This document shows, in pieces, positions 50,473 through 58,850 of a stretch of DNA of 64,000 bases. Origin of the DNA: an uncultured Oscillibacter sp. (GTDB lineage: Bacteria > Bacillota > Clostridia > Oscillospirales > Oscillospiraceae); the NCBI GenBank assembly GCA_910587705.1, contig CAJUMX010000013.1, positions 1 to 64,000 of the forward strand, given 5' to 3'. Within the stretch, counting starts at the first letter, position 1. Every line of letters begins with the position of its first letter. The position numbers were made by a program, and so were the translations under genes. A model generated the notes under the pieces. The model was not told the origin of the DNA, ran no database searches, and worked only from the letters and a program-made list of their open reading frames with translations.

Positions 50473-50534
50473 AAAAATCCACTTCCTTTGTGTCGACCTT
50501 TCCGGCCTGGGCCGGAGCCGTGTTTTGCCTTCCT

Positions 50535-50563
50535 ATTATACAGAGGAATCTGGGGAAAAACAA
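50535..50563 (-). promoter_or_regulatory. Promoter of the clostripain-like gene
   Basis: Minus strand TTGTTT, 17-base spacer, TATAAT. Confidence 0.78.
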
Positions 50564-50585
50564 TCCTGAAATTTTGCGGTTTCTC

Positions 50586-50614
50586 TTGGCTTTTTGAGAA
50601 AACTGTGATACAAT
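50586..50614 (+). promoter_or_regulatory. Promoter of the AraC-family gene
   Basis: TTGGCT, 17-base spacer, TACAAT with TGA before the -10 (extended). Confidence 0.62.
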
Positions 50615-50645
50615 CCATTCCAAATCATTCCAGCGGCAAGAAAGG

Positions 50646-51515
50646 ATGTGGACTTCGGTGGAGGAATACTCCTTTTCCGTTTTCCCAAACGAGAACTTTC
50701 TGGACCTGCGGCTGTATCAGTACGGCTGGGAACAGTGCGCGCCCCTGCACTCCTTCGGTCCCTATGTCCGCAACCACTACCTGTTTCACTACGTCGTTTC
50801 CGGCCGGGGCCACCTGGATGCCACCGACGCCTCCGGCATGCGCCAGGACTACGACCTGGGGCCGGACCAGGGCTTTTTGATCTGCCCCGGCCAGATCAGC
50901 ACCTATGTGGCGGACCGGGACCAACCCTGGAAATACGTTTGGCTGGAGTTCGACGGTCTCCGGGTCTCGGAGTTTGTGGAGAGTGCCGGACTGGACGTCT
51001 CCCAGCCGGTCTACCGGCCTCAAAGCCCCGCCCAGGGACAGCGGGTCCGGGACGTCATGCTCTATATGGCGGACCACTCCGACGCATCCCCCCTCCATCT
51101 GACGGGACTGCTGTTTTTGTTCCTGGATTTGCTGATTCAGACCTCCTCCACCCGGCGGGCCCTTCACGGCGTTCAGCTCAAGGACTTCTATATCCAGGAG
51201 GCCATCAACTACATGGAGCGGAACTACCAGCGGGAGCTCAGTGTGGAGGAGCTGGCGGACGTGTGCAAGCTGAACCGGAGCTATTTCAGCAAGCTCTTTA
51301 AGGACAGCATGGGCTGTCCGCCCCAGGAGTTCCTGATCCGACTGCGGCTGGCCCACGCCGCCGACCTGATGAAGGGGACCCGGAAGTCCATCGGAGACAT
51401 CGCCGCCCGCTGTGGCTATCCAAATCAGCTTCACTTTTCCCGGGCCTTTAAAAAACGTTATGGCGTCTCTCCCCGGGAGTGGCGGCTGGAGAACCAAATC
51501 CGACAGACAAAGTAG
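50646..51515 (+). CDS. AraC-family transcriptional regulator
   Basis: 289 residues. N-terminal cupin-type sensor domain (about 10-150; ERNHYLFHYVVSGRGHLDA-like pattern, here VRNHYLFHYVVSGRGHLDAT) and C-terminal AraC double helix-turn-helix (about 185-285): ELSVEELADVCKLNRSYFSKLFKDSMGCPPQEFLIRLRL and IGDIAARCGYPNQLHFSRAFKKRYGVSP. Resembles sugar or cell-wall-fragment regulators. Start could be ATG 50646 or GTG 50658, which has better ribosome binding site spacing. Target not evident; the adjacent muramidase is a candidate. Confidence 0.9.
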   Translation: MWTSVEEYSFSVFPNENFLDLRLYQYGWEQCAPLHSFGPYVRNHYLFHYVVSGRGHLDATDASGMRQDYDLGPDQGFLICPGQISTYVADRDQPWKYVWLEFDGLRVSEFVESAGLDVSQPVYRPQSPAQGQRVRDVMLYMADHSDASPLHLTGLLFLFLDLLIQTSSTRRALHGVQLKDFYIQEAINYMERNYQRELSVEELADVCKLNRSYFSKLFKDSMGCPPQEFLIRLRLAHAADLMKGTRKSIGDIAARCGYPNQLHFSRAFKKRYGVSPREWRLENQIRQTK

Positions 51516-51557
51516 GTTGAAAATGACTGCGGGAGCGGTCGCGTATACTATCGAGAG

Positions 51558-51593
51558 GCCTGGATTTTCCGAAGGGGAAATCCAGGCTTTTTT
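51558..51593 (+). terminator. Terminator after the AraC-family gene
   Basis: GCCTGGATTTTCC-GAAG-GGGAAATCCAGGC followed by TTTTTT, 42 bases after the stop. Confidence 0.9.
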
Positions 51594-51756
51594 GGCGGCC
51601 GGCAGAGACTTCATTTCCTCGCTCCCCTAGAAGCGGCTTCTAAGACACGCCCCAGGAAGAAAAACGGACCAAATTCCATATTGGTGGATTTTGCGTGCAC
51701 AAGAGGCCGGTTTGTGGTATACTAGGGAAAACAGTCGAAGGGTGGAGGAAACGGCA

Positions 51757-52725
51757 ATGAACGACGGCTTATCCAGTTTGGAGATGAAGGAACGGGCGGA
51801 CCGCCTGCTAAAAGAGGAGACGCTGGCCAAAGACCGGCGGCAGGGACCGTCTCGCTCGCAGCGGCGGCCGGCTGGAAACGGTTTGGGCGCTGCGGCTCTG
51901 GCGATCGCCATTGTCGCGCTGATCATGGCCGGAACGGCGCTGTTTCTCGTTTTACGGGGAAGCGGAGGGGGGGAACCCTCTTCCGAACCGGCAGAGGAAG
52001 AGCCGGTTACCTTCCGGTTTGGCGACAGGGTTTTGACGCCTTTGGAGGGGATGCCCCTCAATCCTTACGACAAGGACGCTTTTTCCCTGGATGAAAAGGG
52101 CCGGGTTACCTATGAGCATAACGGCCGGCGGACCCGGGCGGGGATTGACGTGTCCACGCATCAGAAGGACATTGACTGGCCTGCGGTGGCGGCGGACGGC
52201 ATCGAGTTTGCCATGCTCCGGCTGGGCCATCGGGGATATTCCGAGGGCGGGCTGTTTCTGGATCAGGCATTTGAGCAGAATCTCCGGGGAGCGCTGGACG
52301 CGGGGCTGGACGTGGGCGTCTATTTCTTCTCCCAGGCCATTACTCCCGAAGAGGCGGAAGAAGAGGCAGACTATCTTCTGGAGGTTCTGGACGGGCAGGA
52401 GCTGGCCTTTCCCGTGGCCTTCGACTGGGAGTCCATTCCCGGGGATGAGGCCCGTACCGACGGCCTGGACGGGGAGACGCTGACCCGCTGTGCCGTCGCG
52501 TTCTGCGAGCGGGTCCGGGACGCGGGCTACCGTCCGGCGGTCTACTTCAACCGGACCCAGGGCTATCTTCGCTATGATCTCAGGGATTTGACGGAGTATG
52601 ACCTGTGGCTGGCGGAATATGATGCCGTACCGGATTTTTACTATCATTTTGACCTGTGGCAGTACTCGCACACCGGCCAGGTAGCGGGCATTGAAGGAGA
52701 GGTGGACCTGGATTTGGCTTTTTAA
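51757..52725 (+). CDS. Membrane-anchored GH25 muramidase
   Basis: 322 residues. A charged cytoplasmic tail (1-42), one transmembrane helix (44-67), a linker and a GH25 lysozyme domain (about 125-322). Key residues: GIDVSTHQKDIDW with Asp131, YFFSQAITPEEA, FDWES with Asp223 and Glu225 (catalytic), and WQYSHTG near the end. It should cut the MurNAc-GlcNAc backbone of peptidoglycan on the outer face of the membrane. The frame begins at 51691, but ATG 51757 has GGTGGAGG eight bases upstream, and the promoter TATACT lies at 51718-51723. Confidence 0.92.
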   Translation: MNDGLSSLEMKERADRLLKEETLAKDRRQGPSRSQRRPAGNGLGAAALAIAIVALIMAGTALFLVLRGSGGGEPSSEPAEEEPVTFRFGDRVLTPLEGMPLNPYDKDAFSLDEKGRVTYEHNGRRTRAGIDVSTHQKDIDWPAVAADGIEFAMLRLGHRGYSEGGLFLDQAFEQNLRGALDAGLDVGVYFFSQAITPEEAEEEADYLLEVLDGQELAFPVAFDWESIPGDEARTDGLDGETLTRCAVAFCERVRDAGYRPAVYFNRTQGYLRYDLRDLTEYDLWLAEYDAVPDFYYHFDLWQYSHTGQVAGIEGEVDLDLAF

Positions 52726-52735
52726 CGGACAGAAA

Positions 52736-52766
52736 GGGCAGGGGATTTCTTGGAAATCCCCTGCCC
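52736..52766. terminator. Terminator between the muramidase and the DegV-kinase gene
   Basis: GGGCAGGGGATTTC-TTG-GAAATCCCCTGCCC, 14 perfect pairs; A/T-rich flanks on both sides. Confidence 0.85.
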
Positions 52767-52784
52767 CTTAAAAATGAGGCAAGT

Positions 52785-55517
52785 TTAAGACTTCGAGAGA
52801 GTGCCGCCGCTTACGCTGTCCCGGTTTGACGTTTCAAAGAAGGGAAGCGCGTCGTCGTCCCGCCGCATAAACAGCAAACCGAAGGAGTCTGGTCCACAGT
52901 TGCTGGCGATGGCGGAAGAGGCTTTTTGCAGATAGACCCGCTCGAAGGGGCAATACTGCTGTACCAGACTTTGGATATATTGGAGCTTTTTTTCCTCCAT
53001 CCCGGAATACGTGATGAACAAAATGCGCCGGTCAATGTTCCCGGTGTCCTGGAGGGTTTTTCGGACGTATTTTTTCGCCACATGGGAAAAGCTGCCCATC
53101 TCCATGTATCCAACTCCCATCCGGCTCTTTTTCAGCACTAGCACCGGATGCAGCAGCAATGCGTCGCAGAGAATCTGGATCCGTTTGGGGATCCGTCCAG
53201 ACTGGCACATCATATGGGTGCTGTTGATGATGAAGGCGGAGGAGATGAAGGCTTCCATCCGTTTCACGGCTTCTATGATCTCTTCCTTCGCGGCGTGATG
53301 CTCTGCCATATGAGCCGCGTACAGCACCGCCAGCCCCAGACTGCTGGAGAGATGCCCGGAGTCAAGCACCGTGACGTTTTCAAAGGATTTCGCCGCCTCA
53401 AGGGCGTTTTGGTATCCCTCGCTGACGTGCTTAGCCATGGAGATATGGATGACATTCTGCGCCTCGGTCAGCTTCTCCGCGAAAAACCGTTCGTAGTCCT
53501 CCGCCGCGGGAGGCTGGGAGGACCCCTTTCGCCCGCTGGCAATGTGCATCAGAAGCTCATCCGGCTGGATTTCCCGCCCGTCCAGGAAACGACCCTCGTC
53601 CGTACAGACGTAGTAAGGACAAACGGAAATGCCGAATTCCTTGGTGAGGGATTCCGGGAGGTCGCATACGCTGTCTGTGGTAATGAGGATGGAGCGCCTT
53701 TGGGCCTGCTCAAAGATTAAAATGTCCTTTTCAACCTCCGACTGCCGGGCTTCCTCGTTCAGATGAACCAGTCCCTTGGGGAGGATGCTCAGCACGGCGG
53801 CCTCCAGCAGTGCTCCGCTGACAGGCTTGGCAAGATACCCGCTAAAGCCCTCCTTTCGGTAGAGAAGCTGATTATCGCTGCCCGCGTTAGCGGTCAGGGC
53901 CACCACGGGCACGTCCTGGCACAAGCCTGCCGGCTGAACCCGCAGAGCGTGGAGACACGCGATTCCGTCCATCTCCGGCATCAGATGGTCCATGAGAATG
54001 CAGTCGTAATGATGGGTCAGCGTCAGCCGCAGGCACTCGGCGCCGCTGGAGGCTGTGTCGATTTGAATTTTGGTCTCCGCCAGCAGCTTGGTGACGACCA
54101 TCAGATTCATGTCGTTGTCGTCCACCACCAGGATGTGGGCATCCGGCGCCTCGAAGCTCTGCCGGTAAGGCTCGCCGTCGTGTGCCCTGGACCGGGAGGC
54201 CAGCGTGAAGGTTCCCAGCTCCTCGTCGTCAAGGATGTCCTGATCCAGCCGGACAATGAAGGTCGACCCCTTGGTATAAACGCTGTTGACGCTGATTTCT
54301 CCGCCCATCAGCTCCACCAGCTGCTGGACAATGCTCAGCCCCAGGCCGGTTCCTTCAATGTAGCGGTTCCGCTCTTCATCCACCCGCCGGAACGCGTTGA
54401 AAATATAGGGAATGTTTTCCTTTTTCACGCCCTGGCCGGTGTCCTCCACAGAATACCAGACCCGCACCCGGTTGATGGACAGACGCTCGCATCGGACGGA
54501 GAGGGTGACGGAGCCCTCGCTGGTGTACTTTACGGCGTTGTTCAGCAGGTTGATTAAGACCTGCTTGATGCGGACCTCGTCTCCACAGAGCATGCTGGGG
54601 ATGGAGGGGTCCACATGGAGCTTGAATTCCAGCCCCTTTTCCTTGGCCTTAATCCAGATCATATTGACGATTTCTGAAAATAGAGAACCGGTCTCATAGG
54701 AGACATTGACAATCTCCATCTTCCCGGATTTGATCTTGGAGATGTCCAGAATGTCGTTAATCAGTGAGAGCAGCAGCCGGCTGGCCCCCTGGATATTTCT
54801 TGCGTTTTCCGCTACGTCCTCCGAGGTGCTCTCCCGCAGGATGATTTCGTTCAGTCCGATAATCGTATTGATGGGTGTGCGGATTTCGTGGCTCATGCTG
54901 GAGAAGAAGTGGTTTTCCGCCTGGTTCAGTTCCTCGATTTCTTTTTTCTGCCGCTGGGAGAGGGCGTTTTCCTCCTCGTACATTTTGTTCAGAAACATGA
55001 GCAGCACGCTGGTGAGCAGTCCCACCATAATCATGGAAAACGCGGAATCAAACAGAGCGTCATGCTGGCTGTTCGGCGCAGCAAGGGCGGGAAAGTAAAA
55101 GGCCGTACCGTAACAAAGCAGGGTTTCCGCAGTACACAGCCCAAAGAATGCAGTTCTACGCCTTCCCTGCAACGTGATACAGACATAAATAAAGCAGAGG
55201 ACAAACCACTCCGGCACACCGCTGTAGAAGCCGCCGGCGGAAAAAAAGGTAATGGGAAACAGGATAAGCAGCAGAACCGCAATCAGCGTGGCACCTGTGT
55301 GGATGCGCTTTGCCCGAATGCTGTACTTGGTGATCACCGCCATGGCAACAAGACTGGCCACCAGTATCAAAATGTTCCAAATACTCCGTCCCATAGGCAG
55401 AGTAAAGGTAATTGCGATCATGCAGACGCCCGTCACGATGCGGAACATGCGTTCCCGCAGGCTGATTCTGTGATCCGTGATGATTGCAAACCATTTTTTA
55501 ATCACGCAGTTCCTCAC
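52785..55517 (-). CDS. Hybrid histidine kinase with receiver and C-terminal DegV domain
   Basis: 910 residues. Order: five to six transmembrane helices (about 28-176); coiled coil (about 180-200); HisKA with SMSHEIRTPIN (His210); HATPase with N box INLLNNAVKY (about 322-331), DTGQG (359-363) and GTGLGLS (389-395); receiver (about 461-578) with DD (466-467), Asp510 in LMDHLMPEMDG, Thr542 and Lys564; then a complete DegV domain (about 608-888) with TTDSVCDLP, GSSQPPAAEDY and VLDSGHLSSSLGLAV. DegV proteins bind a fatty acid (FakB-type), and work with FakA kinase. The start is GTG 55517 or, with better ribosome binding site spacing, GTG 55505. Third gene of a phosphorelay operon. Confidence 0.9.
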   Translation of the reverse strand: MRNCVIKKWFAIITDHRISLRERMFRIVTGVCMIAITFTLPMGRSIWNILILVASLVAMAVITKYSIRAKRIHTGATLIAVLLLILFPITFFSAGGFYSGVPEWFVLCFIYVCITLQGRRRTAFFGLCTAETLLCYGTAFYFPALAAPNSQHDALFDSAFSMIMVGLLTSVLLMFLNKMYEEENALSQRQKKEIEELNQAENHFFSSMSHEIRTPINTIIGLNEIILRESTSEDVAENARNIQGASRLLLSLINDILDISKIKSGKMEIVNVSYETGSLFSEIVNMIWIKAKEKGLEFKLHVDPSIPSMLCGDEVRIKQVLINLLNNAVKYTSEGSVTLSVRCERLSINRVRVWYSVEDTGQGVKKENIPYIFNAFRRVDEERNRYIEGTGLGLSIVQQLVELMGGEISVNSVYTKGSTFIVRLDQDILDDEELGTFTLASRSRAHDGEPYRQSFEAPDAHILVVDDNDMNLMVVTKLLAETKIQIDTASSGAECLRLTLTHHYDCILMDHLMPEMDGIACLHALRVQPAGLCQDVPVVALTANAGSDNQLLYRKEGFSGYLAKPVSGALLEAAVLSILPKGLVHLNEEARQSEVEKDILIFEQAQRRSILITTDSVCDLPESLTKEFGISVCPYYVCTDEGRFLDGREIQPDELLMHIASGRKGSSQPPAAEDYERFFAEKLTEAQNVIHISMAKHVSEGYQNALEAAKSFENVTVLDSGHLSSSLGLAVLYAAHMAEHHAAKEEIIEAVKRMEAFISSAFIINSTHMMCQSGRIPKRIQILCDALLLHPVLVLKKSRMGVGYMEMGSFSHVAKKYVRKTLQDTGNIDRRILFITYSGMEEKKLQYIQSLVQQYCPFERVYLQKASSAIASNCGPDSFGLLFMRRDDDALPFFETSNRDSVSGGTLSKS

Positions 55518-55520
55518 CCC

Positions 55521-58115
55521 TTAGAATACGGTATTTTCAAGCGAAAGGCCCAAGGCGCTTATTTCCGCAATACGCGCGCAGAGCTCGTCATAGGCTTGTA
55601 GCAGCGCGGCATGATGTGCCTGGATAAAGTCCACGTCCCCCCGTTTTCCCGCCAGCTCCAGCTCCTTCGCTTGGGCGGAGAGCGCTTCCGCTCCGATGGT
55701 CAGGGCGGTGCTTTTCAGCGCGTGGACCTTGACGGCGTAGTCCGCCCAATTGGCGCTTTCGTACAAGGAAGCAATCTCCGCCCGCTTTCCGGCGCTTTGG
55801 TCGCAGAACATCCGCAGCATTTCCCGGTAAAAATCCTCGTCTCCGGCGCAGTAGTCCAGCCCCATCTCTCCGTTGATGCCGGCTTGGCTAAGCTGGTCAT
55901 AGGGAAGCGTGGACGCGCTGTCCTGCGGCAGGCCGATCTCCTCCAAGGGTTCGGTGGCTTCCTCCGGCCACGCCATGGCGGCGTGCGGTTCCGGAAGCTT
56001 CTTAGCCGGGAGGGTCACCGCGTCGGAGGCGGGGGCGTCCTTGCCAACGGGGCGCAAGCTGTATTGGATGCAGCTCTTGGGCAGCACCTTGCGCAGCACA
56101 CGCTCTAGAACCGTGCGCTCAATGGGCTTGGGGACAAATTCGGTGAAGCCCTCGTTTCGGAACATCTCCCGTGCGCCGCTGACGGTATTGGCAGTCAGTG
56201 CGATGATGGGCAGGTCCTGATACGAGCCGTCGTTTAGCTCCCGGATTTTTTTCAGGGTTTCCACGCCGTCAAAGCCCGGCATCATGTGATCCAGGAAGAT
56301 GATGTCATAGGAGGTGCTGCCGCACAGAGCCACGGCCTCTCTTCCGCTTAGACAGGTGTCCACCTCGATCCCATAGCTGCCAAGGACACCCTTGGCCACC
56401 ACAAGATTCATTTCCTCGTCGTCCACGGCCAGAGCCCGGATGCCCACGCAGACAAAGGGCTTCCGGCCGGCGGCCTGGTCCTCGGCAAAGCCCCGTTCGC
56501 CTGTTTCCCCGTTCAGTAGATTTGCGACGGAAAGCGCGGAGAAGGGCTTATGTATGATCAGCAGCCGGCTTCCGAGGCTTAGATTGTACTCCCGCTCCGC
56601 AATCACAACGACCCGGATGGTTTTTGCCAGGTCCTCATAATACGACGGGTTTTCCTGGTATTCCGATTGGGTGATGAACACATGGGTCAGCTTATGGCTG
56701 CGCTGCACCTTGAGCAGACCCTCGAAATTATGCACCTGGTAGCCTTTTACGCCAAGCCCGTGCACCAGGCTTAGAATCAGGCCGTCATAATACTCCCGAA
56801 CCTCGTCGCAGCTGTATTTTTCCGGCCTGAAATAGCATGCGATGTGAAGCTGGTCCGGATTATTGAGCGTGATGCACGGCCGTTCATCCGCCACGCCCTG
56901 CGGGAGGACGATGTGGGCGGAAAGGCCCTGCTGGGCAGTGCTGTTGAAATGAATGAAACCGCCCATAGCGGTCAAAAGCCCCTGGGCGATGGGAAGTCCG
57001 AGCCCGAGCCCGCCCGCAAGGCGGCTGCTTCCGGAATCCGCCTGGTAAAAGACGTGATACATCTGTGCCAGCTGGGAATCCGTCATGCCGATGCCGGTGT
57101 CCCGGATATCCACGATCAGATTGACGCCGTAGCTTTCCCGGCGGCACTGGATGCGGACGTTGATGCCGCCCTCCTCCGTGAATTTAAACGAGTTTTCCAC
57201 CAGGATTTTGAGTACGTGAGAAATTTTCTCCGCGTCCCCGACGAGGACAGCCGGAATCTTTGGGTCGATGTCGAACACCAGCTCCAGATGCTGGCGGTTG
57301 CTTTGCAGGGCGGTCATGGTGATCACGTCGTTCAGCACCGAGGTGATCATATAGTCCTTCTTGGCGGGGGTCAGGGTGCCCTCCACGATCTCCGTATAGT
57401 CCAGCATGTTGTTGATCTGGCTAGAGAGACGTTTTCCCGCCAGCTTGATGGACGTCATATCAGACCGGATATCCGGAGAGAGCTCTTTTCCCAGCGCCAC
57501 CTCGCTGATTCCGATTACCATGTTGATGGGCGTGCGAAGCTCGTGGGAAACATTGGACAAAAAAAGGGCGTTTTGCTTTCCGGCCGTCTCCAACTCAGAA
57601 AATACACGCTCGTACCATGTCCGCTGCACGTTCCGCCGGTTGATCCAGTGTCTTGCCAGCGCCGAGCCGCAGAAGATCACGACGGCGCCAAGCAGCAGGC
57701 GGAAGGCGTCCCCCCAGTCCATCCGGCGGGAAATGGTCCGGAGGATCAGACCGTGATACAGCAGCGCCAGCACATACAGACCCTCAATCGCATGGGTGAT
57801 CCACTTTTTGTTCATCATGAACAACGCCAGAATCAGGATGCAGGCCACGGCTGGAATGTCAAAAAGGCTGGAGTCATGGACGCTGAAAAAAAAGAATTCA
57901 ACCAGCAGCAGTCCGGTGCACAGGTTTTCGTAGAGCGTGTCCGACCCGAGCTTGGCAATGTGCAGAAACCACACGCTGAAACAGCCCGCTGTCATCAGCG
58001 GCAGCATCCAGAACTCCCAAGACAGAACCATAGCGACCAAGCCCAACATTCCGCTGAATACCGTGGTGATGACGGCCAGCAGCAGGTGCCTGCTTGTCTG
58101 TTCTTCCGCCCTCAT
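55521..58115 (-). CDS. Hybrid histidine kinase with receiver and Hpt domain
   Basis: 864 residues. Five to six transmembrane helices (about 10-155), HisKA with NVSHELRTPIN (His191), HATPase with LVENSFKFT (Asn308), DTGIGM (339-344) and GGLGLGLP (368-375); a region at about 420-535 that looks like a degenerate receiver; a true receiver (about 556-680) with DDEE, Asp609 in FLDHMMPGFDG and Lys663; and a C-terminal Hpt domain (about 740-850) with KVHALKSTAL (His798). The chain His-Asp-His is complete in one protein. ATG 58115 overlaps the stop of the lone receiver gene by four bases. The signal is unknown. Confidence 0.9.
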   Translation of the reverse strand: MRAEEQTSRHLLLAVITTVFSGMLGLVAMVLSWEFWMLPLMTAGCFSVWFLHIAKLGSDTLYENLCTGLLLVEFFFFSVHDSSLFDIPAVACILILALFMMNKKWITHAIEGLYVLALLYHGLILRTISRRMDWGDAFRLLLGAVVIFCGSALARHWINRRNVQRTWYERVFSELETAGKQNALFLSNVSHELRTPINMVIGISEVALGKELSPDIRSDMTSIKLAGKRLSSQINNMLDYTEIVEGTLTPAKKDYMITSVLNDVITMTALQSNRQHLELVFDIDPKIPAVLVGDAEKISHVLKILVENSFKFTEEGGINVRIQCRRESYGVNLIVDIRDTGIGMTDSQLAQMYHVFYQADSGSSRLAGGLGLGLPIAQGLLTAMGGFIHFNSTAQQGLSAHIVLPQGVADERPCITLNNPDQLHIACYFRPEKYSCDEVREYYDGLILSLVHGLGVKGYQVHNFEGLLKVQRSHKLTHVFITQSEYQENPSYYEDLAKTIRVVVIAEREYNLSLGSRLLIIHKPFSALSVANLLNGETGERGFAEDQAAGRKPFVCVGIRALAVDDEEMNLVVAKGVLGSYGIEVDTCLSGREAVALCGSTSYDIIFLDHMMPGFDGVETLKKIRELNDGSYQDLPIIALTANTVSGAREMFRNEGFTEFVPKPIERTVLERVLRKVLPKSCIQYSLRPVGKDAPASDAVTLPAKKLPEPHAAMAWPEEATEPLEEIGLPQDSASTLPYDQLSQAGINGEMGLDYCAGDEDFYREMLRMFCDQSAGKRAEIASLYESANWADYAVKVHALKSTALTIGAEALSAQAKELELAGKRGDVDFIQAHHAALLQAYDELCARIAEISALGLSLENTVF

Positions 58116-58474
58116 GCCTTTTCAAACTCCTGGCTGATCCGCTTGAGAAGCTCCTGGGGCCGGTAGGGCTTTTTCAGATAATTCACCGCGCCCAGCTTAA
58201 TCGCGTTTTGAACGTCCTCCTCCAAACCCGACGCCGTCAAAAAGATCACGGGGACATCCGCGGCAAATGCCTTCATGCGCTCAAAAGTTTCGATGCCGTT
58301 CATACCCGGCATATCAATATCCAAAAGTACCATGTCGGACTTCTCATTTTGTAGCTTCGCCAGCGCTTCGATTCCGGAATCCGCCAAAGACACGTCATAT
58401 TCCTTACCAAGGATGATTCTGGTTCTTGCCAGATTCATGTTGTCGTCGTCGACCACTAAGATACGTTTTTTCAT
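58112..58474 (-). CDS. Stand-alone response-regulator receiver protein
   Basis: 120 residues, only a receiver (CheY-like): VVDDDNMN acidic pair, phosphoacceptor in LLDIDMPGMNG (Asp52 or so), Thr in FLTASG and Lys in NYLKKPYRP. No output domain. First gene of the operon receiver - HK/REC/Hpt - HK/REC/DegV, coupled to the second by a four-base overlap. It probably takes phosphate from one of the kinases or from the Hpt domain. Confidence 0.92.
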   Translation of the reverse strand: MKKRILVVDDDNMNLARTRIILGKEYDVSLADSGIEALAKLQNEKSDMVLLDIDMPGMNGIETFERMKAFAADVPVIFLTASGLEEDVQNAIKLGAVNYLKKPYRPQELLKRISQEFEKA

Positions 58475-58850
58475 TATGTCTGCCTCCCTGTTTTGCTGAT
58501 GGGTGGTTTTACCGTCCCACGAGGCCCATTCTAAAGGAAACCTGCCAGAAAATCAAGCCTGTATTTTGGAGCAGAAAGCCGGATTTTGCCGGTATTTCCA
58601 GTCCTTGGATAATGGGGCCGCCCACGCCGGGGGCTCTCGCAGCCCCTCCTCTGTAGGTAAGAAGGCTAGACGCTCTTTTTCAAGTATCAATATGGCGCTA
58701 TCCGGGCCAATATCGGGGAGAAAACCGAGGAGCGGCGGTGTCGCTCCATTGCCGCTGGAAAATCTTTTGTGGAATTTTGCGGCGGATTATGCTATCCTAA
58801 ACAAAACGAACGAAACTGCAAAGAGCGGCAGAGTGGAGGGGGGGAGCATC
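58475..58850. other. 376-base gene-free intergenic stretch
   Basis: Lies between the divergent receiver gene and the YesN-like regulator. The plus strand reading frame stays open through it but has no ribosome binding site or family match, so I do not call a gene. A short hairpin AGCGGC...GCCGCT stands near 58731-58757. I see no confident promoter hexamers for either side; both transcripts must start here. Confidence 0.4.
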
